Part shown: one piece after another, positions 6,838-13,075 of the stretch
How the letters are laid out: each line of letters begins with the position of its first letter
Position numbering within the stretch: position 1 is the stretch's first letter
NCBI GenBank assembly: GCA_017609045.1
Contig: JAFCES010000005.1
Location: 1-17,353, forward strand
Length of the DNA stretch: 17,353 bases
Direction: 5' to 3'
DNA from: Candidatus Pacearchaeota archaeon
GTDB taxonomy: Archaea > Nanobdellota > Nanobdellia > Pacearchaeales > GW2011-AR1
Translations under genes and position numbers: made by a program
Notes under the pieces: model-generated
What the model saw: only the letters and a program-made list of their open reading frames with translations
Database searches by the model: none
Told to the model about the DNA's origin: nothing

Positions 6838-8382
6838 ATGCCCCTATCTAACCGAAGTCAGAGAATAGTTTATAAATATCTTCTCCTTCATTATTTTGAG
6901 ATGGAACAAATCCTAAAAAATAAAAGACAAGAATTAAATAAATATTTAAATAAAACAAAATCAGATATCTATACATATTTAATAAGGAGAATATTCTTTT
7001 TTCCTTACGGAGAAGAATTGCTATTGAAAAACCTTAAGAAAAAAATTTATTTCTCCCTCGTTGAAAAGGAAAAAGAATTTCCCAAAAGTGTTCAGATTAA
7101 AAAATATGAATACTTAATCGCAATGTTAGAATCATCCAAAAGAAATTTTGATAAAGGTTATATTTCAAAAAATGTTGCTAATAGGATCATTGAGACTTTA
7201 GTAAAATATGGATTTGTTAATAAAGATGCTAATGAGGATATTAGAAAAAGATTTGAAAAAAAATACAGACTTGAACCGCCTTCATTTATAGTGCTTTCAC
7301 CAACTCAAAAATGCAATTTAAATTGTGAAGGGTGTTATGCTTCTTCAAAAATTAATGCCTCAAGTTTACCATATAAAATTGTTGACAAGATAGTCCATGA
7401 AGTTTATAATGAATGGGGCAATCGTTTTATGACAATTTCTGGAGGAGAACCATTAATGTATTACGATGATGGGAAAACACTATTTAATATCTGGAAAAAA
7501 TATAATCAAATGTTTTTTTTGTTTTTTACAAATGGAATTTTGCTTAATAAAGAAAAAGCTAAGAAATTAGCTGAATTAGGAAATGTTACTCCTGCAATTT
7601 CACTAGAAGGTTTTGAAGAAGAGACAGATGAAAGAAGAGGAAAAGGAATTTTTAAGAAAATTTTAAAGGCTACAGATAATTTGAAAGAAGTAGGAGTTCC
7701 TTTTGGAGTTTCTGTTACTGCAACTTCTAAGAACATTAATATTCTTTTGGATGATAAATTTTATGATTTTGTTTTTCAAAAATTAGGAGCCAGTTATATG
7801 TGGCAATTTCAACTAATGCCAATTGGACAAGCAAAAGATATGAAAAAATTAATGATAACTCCAGAACAAAGAGTTAAACTTTATAGGAAGTGGGAACAAT
7901 TATTAAAAAATAAAAAATATTGCATTGGGGATTTTTGGAATTCAGGTGTTTTGTCAAACGGATGTATTGCTTATGGCAGAAAGGGTGGTTATTTATATGT
8001 TGATTGGAATGGCAATATAACTCCTTGTGTTTTTGTTCCTTATTATGAAAATAATATAAAAGAATTATTTAGTGAAGGTAAAAAACTGGCAGATGCTCTA
8101 TTCTCAGATTTATTTATAAAAGGAAGAGAATGGCAAAATAAATATGGACTTAATAATACTAAAAAACCAGATAATTGGTTAATGCCCTGTTCCATAAGAG
8201 ACCACTGGGTAAATTTTAAAGAAAATATTCTTAATAAAAATAGTAAGCCAGAAGATATTTGTGCTAAAGAAGCATTGAAATCTAAGAACTATACTGAAAC
8301 TTTAAAAAAATTTGATGAGGAACTTTCTAAAAAAACCTTGCCAATTTGGGAAGAAGAATATTTAAATGGGGGTAAAAAATGA
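6838..8382 (+). CDS. Radical SAM protein with SPASM-like C-terminal cysteines
   Basis: Predicted radical S-adenosylmethionine enzyme of 514 aa. Residues 1-145 form a helical N-terminal region not typical of minimal radical SAM proteins. The core starts at about 150 with the 4Fe-4S motif C159-x3-C163-x2-C166 (KCNLNCEGCYASS) and the SAM-binding SGGEPL (201-206), followed by a TIM-barrel-like stretch to about residue 350. Further Cys at 362, 376, 397, 451 and 475 (within NGC, TPCVF, MPCS and DICAKEA) resemble a SPASM/twitch auxiliary-cluster region, as in peptide-modifying and related enzymes. The substrate is unknown. It overlaps the DUF445 gene by 4 bp (ATGA), so the two are translationally coupled. 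The start may also be the ATG at 6901. The coding sequence is visibly more A-rich than the ribosomal genes. Confidence 0.88.
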   Translation: MPLSNRSQRIVYKYLLLHYFEMEQILKNKRQELNKYLNKTKSDIYTYLIRRIFFFPYGEELLLKNLKKKIYFSLVEKEKEFPKSVQIKKYEYLIAMLESSKRNFDKGYISKNVANRIIETLVKYGFVNKDANEDIRKRFEKKYRLEPPSFIVLSPTQKCNLNCEGCYASSKINASSLPYKIVDKIVHEVYNEWGNRFMTISGGEPLMYYDDGKTLFNIWKKYNQMFFLFFTNGILLNKEKAKKLAELGNVTPAISLEGFEEETDERRGKGIFKKILKATDNLKEVGVPFGVSVTATSKNINILLDDKFYDFVFQKLGASYMWQFQLMPIGQAKDMKKLMITPEQRVKLYRKWEQLLKNKKYCIGDFWNSGVLSNGCIAYGRKGGYLYVDWNGNITPCVFVPYYENNIKELFSEGKKLADALFSDLFIKGREWQNKYGLNNTKKPDNWLMPCSIRDHWVNFKENILNKNSKPEDICAKEALKSKNYTETLKKFDEELSKKTLPIWEEEYLNGGKK

Positions 8383-8783
8383 TGGATATAAAATTAATTT
8401 TAATTCCAATTATAGGAGCAATAATAGGATTAGGAACAAACTACTTAGCTGTAAAAATGCTATTCAGGCCAAGAAGAAAGATATTTGGGATACAAGGAGT
8501 TTTCCCAAAAAGGAAAAACAATATTGCGGAGAGAATTGGAGAAGTAAGTCCGATGATATTGCCAAAATCTTTTGATAAAGTTAAAAAAATTCCATATATT
8601 GGAGAAAAAATTATTGAATATTTTAAAAAAGGAGTTGAAAATAGAATTAAAAGTTTGAATGATAAGGAAATTGAGGAAGCTGTAATAAAAGCTGCAGGAA
8701 AAGAACTGAGTTTTATTGTATGGATTGGTGCAGTTATTGGTTTTTTAATTGGATGTATTCAGGTTTTGATAATGTTAATGTGA
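8379..8783 (+). CDS. Miniature DUF445-family membrane protein
   Basis: The first 55 residues match the DUF445 (YheB-like) N-terminus: a membrane helix LIPIIGAIIGLGTNYLAVKM (7-26), then LFRPRRKIFGIQGVFPKRK and IAERIGE. Residues about 110-134 (SFIVWIGAVIGFLIGCIQVLI) match its C-terminal membrane helix. Usual DUF445 proteins are several hundred residues long with a long helical middle. Here the middle is only about 50 residues, so the protein keeps both membrane ends and lost most of the core. No frameshift or stop is visible, so it looks like a genuinely compact version. It is translationally coupled to the upstream radical SAM gene, suggesting a membrane partner or substrate. Molecular function of the family is not established. 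Confidence 0.75.
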   Translation: MMDIKLILIPIIGAIIGLGTNYLAVKMLFRPRRKIFGIQGVFPKRKNNIAERIGEVSPMILPKSFDKVKKIPYIGEKIIEYFKKGVENRIKSLNDKEIEEAVIKAAGKELSFIVWIGAVIGFLIGCIQVLIMLM

Positions 8784-8786
8784 GCT

Positions 8787-8800
8787 AGTTAAATTTAAAA
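8787..8800 (+). promoter_or_regulatory. TATA-like box before the small zinc-ribbon gene
   Basis: TTAAATTTAAAAA is centred about 44 bp before the ATG at 8839. A start near 8821 would leave a leader of about 18 nt that includes the Shine-Dalgarno-like AGAGGAAA. This indicates transcription independent of the radical SAM/DUF445 pair. Confidence 0.4.
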
Positions 8801-8838
8801 ACCCTCCAAACCTACTCCTGCTGGAAAAGAGGAAAAAA

Positions 8839-9051
8839 ATGAAAAAATGTGTATATTGTAAGGCTGAAATTTCTTCTGATTCGGTAATAGATTTTTGTGC
8901 AGAGTGCGGGAGAAAAGCTTTTGGTGAAAAAATGCTAAAAGTTATTATTGAAAATATGGAAAATGCGAGAGAAAAAGGAGATTTGTATCAAGGGATTATA
9001 GGCAACTTTAATGAAGAAAAAGAAGATACTGATTCTATAAGAACCTTATGA
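8839..9051 (+). CDS. Small zinc-ribbon protein, function unknown
   Basis: A 70-aa protein with a single zinc knuckle pair at its N-terminus: C4-x2-C7 (CVYCKAE) and C20-x2-C23 (FCAECGRKAFGEKM). A helix at about 28-45 and an acidic disordered tail (NEEKEDTDSIRTL) follow. The GRKAFGEKM segment after the second knuckle recurs in small archaeal zinc-ribbon proteins, but I cannot assign a function. A nucleic-acid or protein-binding adaptor is the generic expectation. It is preceded by its own TATA-like box and a Shine-Dalgarno-like AGAGG, and followed 34 nt later by the HPF-like gene. Confidence 0.7.
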   Translation: MKKCVYCKAEISSDSVIDFCAECGRKAFGEKMLKVIIENMENAREKGDLYQGIIGNFNEEKEDTDSIRTL

Positions 9052-9055
9052 AAAC

Positions 9056-9065
9056 TTTTTTAAAC
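9056..9065 (+). promoter_or_regulatory. TATA box of the HPF-like gene
   Basis: TTTTTAAACT is centred 25-26 bp before the ATG at 9086, predicting a leaderless or near-leaderless transcript. A second TATA-like stretch (CTATATAAAA, 9076-9085) abuts the ATG and is too close to act for this gene. Confidence 0.45.
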
Positions 9066-9085
9066 TATAAAGAAGCTATATAAAA

Positions 9086-9418
9086 ATGGCAGAAGCTAAG
9101 GGAAAAGTATTGATAAGTGGCTTTAAACTTGACGAATCTGAAAAGGCAGCTGTTAACAAAGTAATAGAGAATTATGTGAGAAAAATAGAAGAAAGGTTTG
9201 GCTTTCAGGAAATTATCCTGAGATTAAAAAAATCTCTCCATGGAAAAGCATTCCTGCATGAAATTAAAGGAACTTTAGTTTCAGAAAGTGGAAAACAATT
9301 AAAAGCTGTAGTGACAGATTACAACCTATACTCAGCTCTTTCCGAGGTATTTGAGAAGCTGATGAGAGAGGCAGAAAATATTCAGAGAACAAAAAGACAG
9401 ATGGAGGAAGGGAGATAA
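9086..9418 (+). CDS. Putative ribosome hibernation factor, HPF/RaiA-like (S30EA fold)
   Basis: The 110-aa protein follows the beta-alpha-beta-beta-beta-alpha pattern of HPF/RaiA proteins, which bind the 30S decoding region and silence ribosomes. Strand VLISGF (8-13) is followed by helix SEKAAVNKVIENYVRKIEER, then strands QEIILRLKKS, FLHEIKGTLVSE and KQLKAVVTD, then a C-terminal helix beginning NLYSALSEVFEKLMREAEN. The D-x-NLYSAL ... EKL block corresponds to the D-x-YxAID ... DKLERQL helix start of the family. The assignment is by pattern, not by strict motif, because this family has few invariant residues. Position next to eL21 and RpoF supports a ribosome-linked role. It could instead be another protein with a dsRBD-like fold. 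Confidence 0.55.
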   Translation: MAEAKGKVLISGFKLDESEKAAVNKVIENYVRKIEERFGFQEIILRLKKSLHGKAFLHEIKGTLVSESGKQLKAVVTDYNLYSALSEVFEKLMREAENIQRTKRQMEEGR

Positions 9419-9441
9419 AATAAAAGGAAACTAAAAAGGAA

Positions 9442-9681
9442 ATGAGAAAGGAAAAGCACAAAGGAAAAGAAAAGATTACTAGAATTTTCCAAAAGCTGGA
9501 AAAAGGACAGAGAGTTGGTATAGTCAGAGATTTATCAGAAAAATCTTCTTTTCCAGCAAGAATACAGGGGAGGACAGGAATAATAGAAGGAAGAAGGGGA
9601 AAGGCATATATAGTTAAGATTATAAATGGTAAAGAGAAAAGTTATATAATTAAACCAGTTCATTTGAAAAAGCTGAAGTAA
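9442..9681 (+). CDS. rpl21e: Large-subunit ribosomal protein eL21
   Basis: The 79-aa protein matches archaeal eL21: IFQKLEKGQRVGIVRDLS, FPARIQGRTGIIEGRRGKAYIVKI and the C-terminal IIKPVHLKKLK correspond to the family's FxxGDRV, HGKTGxVxGxRGRAYxV and PEHLKPL blocks. It is slightly shorter than most homologues (about 95-100 aa), the loss being at the N-terminus. It begins the conserved archaeal order eL21-RpoF-DUF655. The SH3-like barrel binds 23S rRNA near 5S rRNA. Confidence 0.92.
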   Translation: MRKEKHKGKEKITRIFQKLEKGQRVGIVRDLSEKSSFPARIQGRTGIIEGRRGKAYIVKIINGKEKSYIIKPVHLKKLK

Positions 9682-9698
9682 ATAATATAAAAGAAAAA

Positions 9699-10013
9699 AT
9701 GAAAATAGGAATGAGACCTTTAAGTTTGACAGAAGCAAAAAAGATAGTTGAAACTATAGAGGAAGAGAAGGAGGAAGAGAAAGAGATAAAGGACTTCCTG
9801 AAGAAATTCATAAAGCTCAATGAAAAAGAAGCAATGGAATTGAGAAAAGAGCTTGAGGCTCTTGGTTTGATGAAGTTGAAACCAGAACATGTGGTCAAGA
9901 TGGTAGATTTGCTACCAGAAGATTCTTCTGATATAAATAAGATCTTTACAGATGTAAGTTTAAATGAAGATGAGATTAACAAAATACTTGAAGTCATCAA
10001 GAAGTATAGATGA
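9699..10013 (+). CDS. rpoF: DNA-directed RNA polymerase subunit F (Rpb4)
   Basis: Rpb4-like stalk subunit that pairs with RpoE (Rpb7), contacting nascent RNA and aiding open-complex formation. The 104-aa helical protein has a starting strand (MRPLSLTEAKKIVE), a very acidic helix (EEEKEEEKEIKDFLKKF) and a C-terminal HRDC-like part: ELEALGLMKLKPEHVVKMVDLLPEDSSDINKIF, which contains the diagnostic LLPED motif. RpoE is not in the window. Its stop overlaps the start of the DUF655 gene by 4 bp (ATGA), as expected for the conserved eL21-RpoF-DUF655 operon. Confidence 0.92.
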   Translation: MKIGMRPLSLTEAKKIVETIEEEKEEEKEIKDFLKKFIKLNEKEAMELRKELEALGLMKLKPEHVVKMVDLLPEDSSDINKIFTDVSLNEDEINKILEVIKKYR

Positions 10014-10555
10014 AGAAAATGGAAAAAGAAGAATATGCGATAATACTAGATTACCTGCCATACGGCTATCCTCTAGAAAAAAGAATGTTACCTGTAGCTC
10101 AAGCTATAGGTTTAAAGAATTTAACACTTCTGCAGTTAGTACCAAGAAGAGGGGTTTCTTTACAACCGAAGGAAAAAGTTTATATAGGAGAGAGTAGAAG
10201 AGATAAAATTTACTATATAGCTGGAAGGCTTCCCAGGGAAAAGCTGACAGAGAGCGCGAAGATACAGCTACAGGATTTTGTTAAAAAAATAGTGGATGAG
10301 AGGGAAAAGGATTTTATTAAATTCTTTAACGAGGCAGATGCTATTAACACAAGAGTTCATCAGCTTGAACTAGTGCCTGGGTTTGGGAAAAAGCATACGC
10401 AGGAGATTTTAAAAGAAAGAAAGAAAAAGGCATTTGAAAGTTTTTCAGATGTAAAGAAAAGAATTCCTAGTTTGCCTGACCCAAGAAAAGCAATAGAAAA
10501 GAGAATAATTTTAGAGCTGACCCAAATGGAGAGACATAACTTGTTTGTGAGATAA
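10010..10555 (+). CDS. DUF655 family putative RNA-binding protein
   Basis: Conserved archaeal protein of 181 aa, found next to rpl21e and rpoF in many genomes. The N-terminal part (about 5-70) starts EEYAIILDYLPYGYP and looks like an OB-type fold, with LLQLVPRRGVSLQPKEKVYIG as a strand-rich block. The C-terminal half contains a helix-hairpin-helix-like segment, LVPGFGKKHTQEILKERKKK (about 123-142), then SFSDVKKRIPSLPDPRKAI and a C-terminal helix ending HNLFVR. Combined OB and HhH features suggest nucleic-acid binding, but the biochemical role is not known to me. An alternative ATG at 10019 would remove three residues. In many archaea the 16S dimethyltransferase gene ksgA follows; here uS13 follows after 2 nt. 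Confidence 0.88.
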   Translation: MKKMEKEEYAIILDYLPYGYPLEKRMLPVAQAIGLKNLTLLQLVPRRGVSLQPKEKVYIGESRRDKIYYIAGRLPREKLTESAKIQLQDFVKKIVDEREKDFIKFFNEADAINTRVHQLELVPGFGKKHTQEILKERKKKAFESFSDVKKRIPSLPDPRKAIEKRIILELTQMERHNLFVR

Positions 10556-10557
10556 AA

Positions 10558-11070
10558 ATGGCAAAAAAAGCTGAAGAAAAAGAACAAGAACAGAGAAAAG
10601 AAGGAGATAAGGAAGGGAAAATAGTAGAAGAAACTTTAATTAGAATCCTCTCTACAGACATACCAGGAAATAAGAGTGTCTATGCTGGCTTGACTAGAGT
10701 TAAAGGAATTTCCTGGAGTTTTTCCAATGCAATATGCAATGTTTTAAGGATAAACAAGAAGAAGAAGATAAAAGAATTGACAGATAACGAGATTGAAAAA
10801 ATTACTGAATTTATAAAAAACCCAAAAGTGCCTTCTTTTATTCTGAATAGAAGAAAAGATTTTGATACTGGAGAAGATAAACACTTGATTGGATCTGATT
10901 CTGAGCTACGAAAAGAGTTTGATATTAAGAGGTTGAGGAAAATAAAGAGTTATAGAGGATTAAGGCATGCTACTGGACAGCCGGTAAGAGGACAGAGAAC
11001 AAGAGCTCATTTTAGGAAAAATAAAGCTATAGGGGTATCCAAAGGAAAAATAAGAAAGTCAGGAAAGTAA
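10558..11070 (+). CDS. rps13: Small-subunit ribosomal protein uS13
   Basis: The 170-aa protein has a charged N-terminal extension (about 1-24), then the S13 core: IRILSTDIPGNKSVYAGLTRVKGI, an H2TH-type helical region, and the C-terminal rRNA-binding tail YRGLRHATGQPVRGQRTRAHFRKNK, nearly diagnostic for uS13. It acts at the head of the 30S subunit, contacting uL5 and P-site tRNA. The archaeal insertion IKNPKVPSFILNRRKDFDTGEDKHLIGSDSE is split across the middle as usual. Gap to the upstream DUF655 stop is 2 nt and to the uS4 ATG 1 nt, so it lies deep inside a polycistronic unit. Confidence 0.97.
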   Translation: MAKKAEEKEQEQRKEGDKEGKIVEETLIRILSTDIPGNKSVYAGLTRVKGISWSFSNAICNVLRINKKKKIKELTDNEIEKITEFIKNPKVPSFILNRRKDFDTGEDKHLIGSDSELRKEFDIKRLRKIKSYRGLRHATGQPVRGQRTRAHFRKNKAIGVSKGKIRKSGK

Positions 11071-11071
11071 A

Positions 11072-11587
11072 ATGACATGGATAAGAAAAAGGAAAAAATA
11101 CAATAGGCCAAGAAAACCTTATGATAAAGTAAGGATAGAGGAAGAGAATGAAATGGTGAAGAAGTATGGATTGAAAAATAAGAGAGAGATATGGAAAGCA
11201 GACTCTGCTATAGAAAGGATAAGAAATCAAGCTAAAAAACTAATTACAGCAGATCAGGATGAACAGAAAAAATTGCTGGAAAAGCTGAATAAAATAGGAT
11301 TTAGAGTAGAGAAAATAGCTGATGTCCTTGCTCTTAATAAAGAGGATTGGTTGAAAAGAAGGCTTCAAAGCATACTTATAGCTAAAAAAATGGCTAAACC
11401 AAGACAAGCCAGACAGTTAATAGTTCATAAACATGTAGCTATAAATGGAAATATAGTTAATATTCCCAGCTATATGGTTAAAGTAGATGAAGAAGATAAA
11501 ATAGAGATAATTAAAAAAAAGGAGATTAAGAAAAAAATAGAGAAGATAGAAGAGGAAAAAGTTGGGGAGAAAGTGAAAAATGCCTGA
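11072..11587 (+). CDS. rps4: Small-subunit ribosomal protein uS4
   Basis: Primary 16S rRNA-binding protein of 171 aa. The N-terminus KKYNRPRKPYDKVRIEEE matches archaeal S4 (usually KKYExPxHPW). The S4 RNA-binding domain spans about 104-165: RLQSILIAKKMAKPRQARQ, LIVHKHVAINGNIVNIPSYMV. It ends in a long Lys/Glu-rich tail (KKKEIKKKIEKIEEEKVGEKVKNA). The archaeal protein lacks the N-terminal zinc knuckle of many bacterial homologues, as here. Its last codons overlap the uS11 start by 8 bp, indicating coupled translation. Confidence 0.96.
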   Translation: MTWIRKRKKYNRPRKPYDKVRIEEENEMVKKYGLKNKREIWKADSAIERIRNQAKKLITADQDEQKKLLEKLNKIGFRVEKIADVLALNKEDWLKRRLQSILIAKKMAKPRQARQLIVHKHVAINGNIVNIPSYMVKVDEEDKIEIIKKKEIKKKIEKIEEEKVGEKVKNA

Positions 11588-11987
11588 AAAAGAAAAAACC
11601 AGAATAAAGAAGAAAGGGAAAGTAGGAATTGCACACATCTTTACTTCTTTTAACAATACAATAGTGCACATAACTGACTTAAGTGGAAAAACCATAGCTA
11701 GAATAAGTGGAGGAATGGTAACTAAACATGACAGATTAAAAGCCAATCCTACTGTAGCTATGTTTGTAGCTCAAAGAGCTGCGGAACAGGCTAAAGATGT
11801 GGGAATTACAAGTCTTTACGTTAGGATTAGAGCTAAAACAGGCAGTCAGGCTCCTGGTCCTGGAGCCCATGCAGCTATTAAGTCTCTTTCAAAACAGGGA
11901 TTTAAAATTGTAAGTATTGTAGATGTTACTAGGATTCCGAGAGGCGGACCAAAAATAAAAGGAGGGAGAAGAGGTAGAAGAGTTTAA
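11580..11987 (+). CDS. rps11: Small-subunit ribosomal protein uS11
   Basis: Platform protein of the 30S subunit, 135 aa. Core blocks are GIAHIFTSFNNTIVHITDLSG, ARISGGMVTKHDR, AAEQAKDVGITSLYVRIRAK, GPGAHAAIKSLSKQGFKI and DVTRIPRGGPKIKGGRRGRRV. Its ATG lies inside the uS4 gene. The C-terminus differs slightly from the usual archaeal and eukaryotic pattern: where IPHDG/IPSDS plus TR/CR is expected before the GGRRGRR tail, this protein has IPRGGPKI. The basic terminal GGRRGRRV is intact, so it should still bind rRNA normally. Confidence 0.97.
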   Translation: MPEKEKTRIKKKGKVGIAHIFTSFNNTIVHITDLSGKTIARISGGMVTKHDRLKANPTVAMFVAQRAAEQAKDVGITSLYVRIRAKTGSQAPGPGAHAAIKSLSKQGFKIVSIVDVTRIPRGGPKIKGGRRGRRV

Positions 11988-12011
11988 AAATAAACAAAAT
12001 TTAAAATTAAA

Positions 12012-12248
12012 ATGGCAGAATTCACATTTCAAAATTGTTTGAAGGCCTATAGTCATAAAGAGTTAAGCAGATTGGGAGAAGTTGGACCATTTCGACAGTT
12101 AGTTGAACAATATGGGGCTTATTGGTATGAAAATGCAAGAGAAGATGAGTTAAACAAGGCTTTTGGCAGAAGTGTTATGCATGAGATAGAAGAAGCTCTA
12201 GGAATTGAAAGAGAGATTGATGATATGGTTCCTTTAGCAAGAAGATAA
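12012..12248 (+). CDS. Unrecognised 78-aa protein inserted between uS11 and RpoD genes
   Basis: I cannot assign a family. The protein is predicted mostly helical: FTFQNCLKAYSHKELSRLGE, then FRQLVEQYGAYWYENAREDELNKAF, then a C-terminal helix SVMHEIEEALGIEREIDDMV. It has an acidic bias, a conspicuously aromatic centre (YGAYWYENA), one Cys and no membrane segment. It sits 24 nt after rps11 and 24 nt before rpoD on the same strand, so it is almost surely cotranscribed with them. In the usual archaeal order rps11 is directly followed by rpoD, so this is an insertion in a conserved block. No transposon traces are seen. A ribosome- or polymerase-associated small protein is a guess from context. Confidence 0.7.
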   Translation: MAEFTFQNCLKAYSHKELSRLGEVGPFRQLVEQYGAYWYENAREDELNKAFGRSVMHEIEEALGIEREIDDMVPLARR

Positions 12249-12272
12249 ACATATAAAAAAATAAATAAGAAA

Positions 12273-13031
12273 ATGAAAATACTTCAAAAAACACCAGAAA
12301 AAATAAGTTTTGTAGAGGATTTTGGAGAAAGTTTAGCTAATGCTATTAGAAGAAGTGCTTTGGAAATTCCTATTCTTGCTGTAGATGAAGTAGAGTTTCA
12401 CAAGAATGATTCTGTTCTATATGATGAAGTTTTAGCTTTAAGAATTGGTTTAGTTCCTTTAGAAACACCAAAAACATTCACATTAAGAGAAAAGTGCACA
12501 TGTAAAGGGAAAGATTGTAGTAAGTGTTCTGTTCAACTTAAACTTCAAGCTAAAGGACCTTGCACAGTTTATGCAAAAGACTTGAAGGGAAAAGTTAAGC
12601 CAGTTTATCCTGATATTCCTCTAGTGGTATTAAGAGAAGGCCAGGAGCTAGAACTTATAGCAAAAGCCAGACTTGGTAAAGGTATAGGGCACACAAAATT
12701 TTCCCCTGGTTTGGTTTATTATAGAAATGTTGCTGAAATTGAAATAAGTAAGGGATGTAAAGCCTGTCAGAAGTGTGTTGAAGCTTGCCCTCAGAAAGTT
12801 TTGAAATTGGAAAAAGGGAAGGTAGAAGTGATAGATAAGTATAAATGTGATTTATGTGAGGCTTGTGTTGAAGTTTGTAAAAAACAAAATAAGGGCAGTG
12901 AAGGTTTTATAGAGGTCAAGCCAGGAAAGGAGATTGTTTTCTTTATTGAGTCATGGGGGCAGATTAAAGCAGAAAATATACTTTCTGGAGCTGTGAAGGC
13001 ATTGAAAGAAAATTTAAAGGCAGTAAAATAG
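12273..13031 (+). CDS. rpoD: DNA-directed RNA polymerase subunit D (Rpb3) with ferredoxin-like domain
   Basis: Assembly-platform subunit (counterpart of bacterial alpha NTD and eukaryotic Rpb3) that dimerises with RpoL. Residues 10-60 contain the alpha-like dimerisation core, SLANAIRRSALEIPILAVDEVEF. An insert has a zinc-type Cys set C75, C77, C82 and C85. A ferredoxin-like domain spans about 158-205 with two complete CxxCxxCxxxC sets: C162/C165/C168/C172(P) and C192/C195/C198/C202. This predicts two 4Fe-4S clusters, whereas many archaeal RpoD proteins keep one or none. The C-terminus (SWGQIKAENILSGAVKALKEN) completes the dimerisation domain. The 252-aa length is normal. No promoter is clear directly upstream, so it is probably read through from rps11. 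Confidence 0.96.
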   Translation: MKILQKTPEKISFVEDFGESLANAIRRSALEIPILAVDEVEFHKNDSVLYDEVLALRIGLVPLETPKTFTLREKCTCKGKDCSKCSVQLKLQAKGPCTVYAKDLKGKVKPVYPDIPLVVLREGQELELIAKARLGKGIGHTKFSPGLVYYRNVAEIEISKGCKACQKCVEACPQKVLKLEKGKVEVIDKYKCDLCEACVEVCKKQNKGSEGFIEVKPGKEIVFFIESWGQIKAENILSGAVKALKENLKAVK

Positions 13032-13044
13032 TCAAAAGGCAAGG

Positions 13045-13054
13045 TTTTAAAATA
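13045..13054 (+). promoter_or_regulatory. TATA box of tRNA-Leu (and probably the eL18-uL13-uS9 unit)
   Basis: TTTTAAAATA is centred 26-27 bp before the first base of the tRNA at 13076, the standard archaeal spacing. It lies just after the rpoD stop, so the tRNA has its own promoter. Readthrough past the tRNA would supply the downstream ribosomal-protein mRNA; a tRNA-Leu at the head of an L18e-L13-S9 operon is a known arrangement in other archaea such as Haloarcula. Confidence 0.6.
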
Positions 13055-13075
13055 CTCTGGCATTGTGATTTTTAA

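Noticed and set aside
6827..6858. Direct repeat ACCGAAGT at 6827-6834 and 6851-6858 around the radical SAM start codon
   Set aside because: Only 8 bp, no symmetry or further copies seen; could be chance, so not called an operator.
8366..8575. 69-codon plus-strand ORF overlapping the DUF445 start
   Set aside because: The other frame carries the DUF445 signature and the ATGA coupling to the radical SAM gene.
9650..10000. 116-codon minus-strand ORF opposite rpoF
   Set aside because: Ser/Phe-rich mirror of purine-rich coding sequence; rpoF is unmistakable on the plus strand.
11417..11746. 109-codon minus-strand ORF opposite the uS4/uS11 junction
   Set aside because: Hydrophobic shadow produced by Lys-rich codons on the plus strand; no promoter and no motif.
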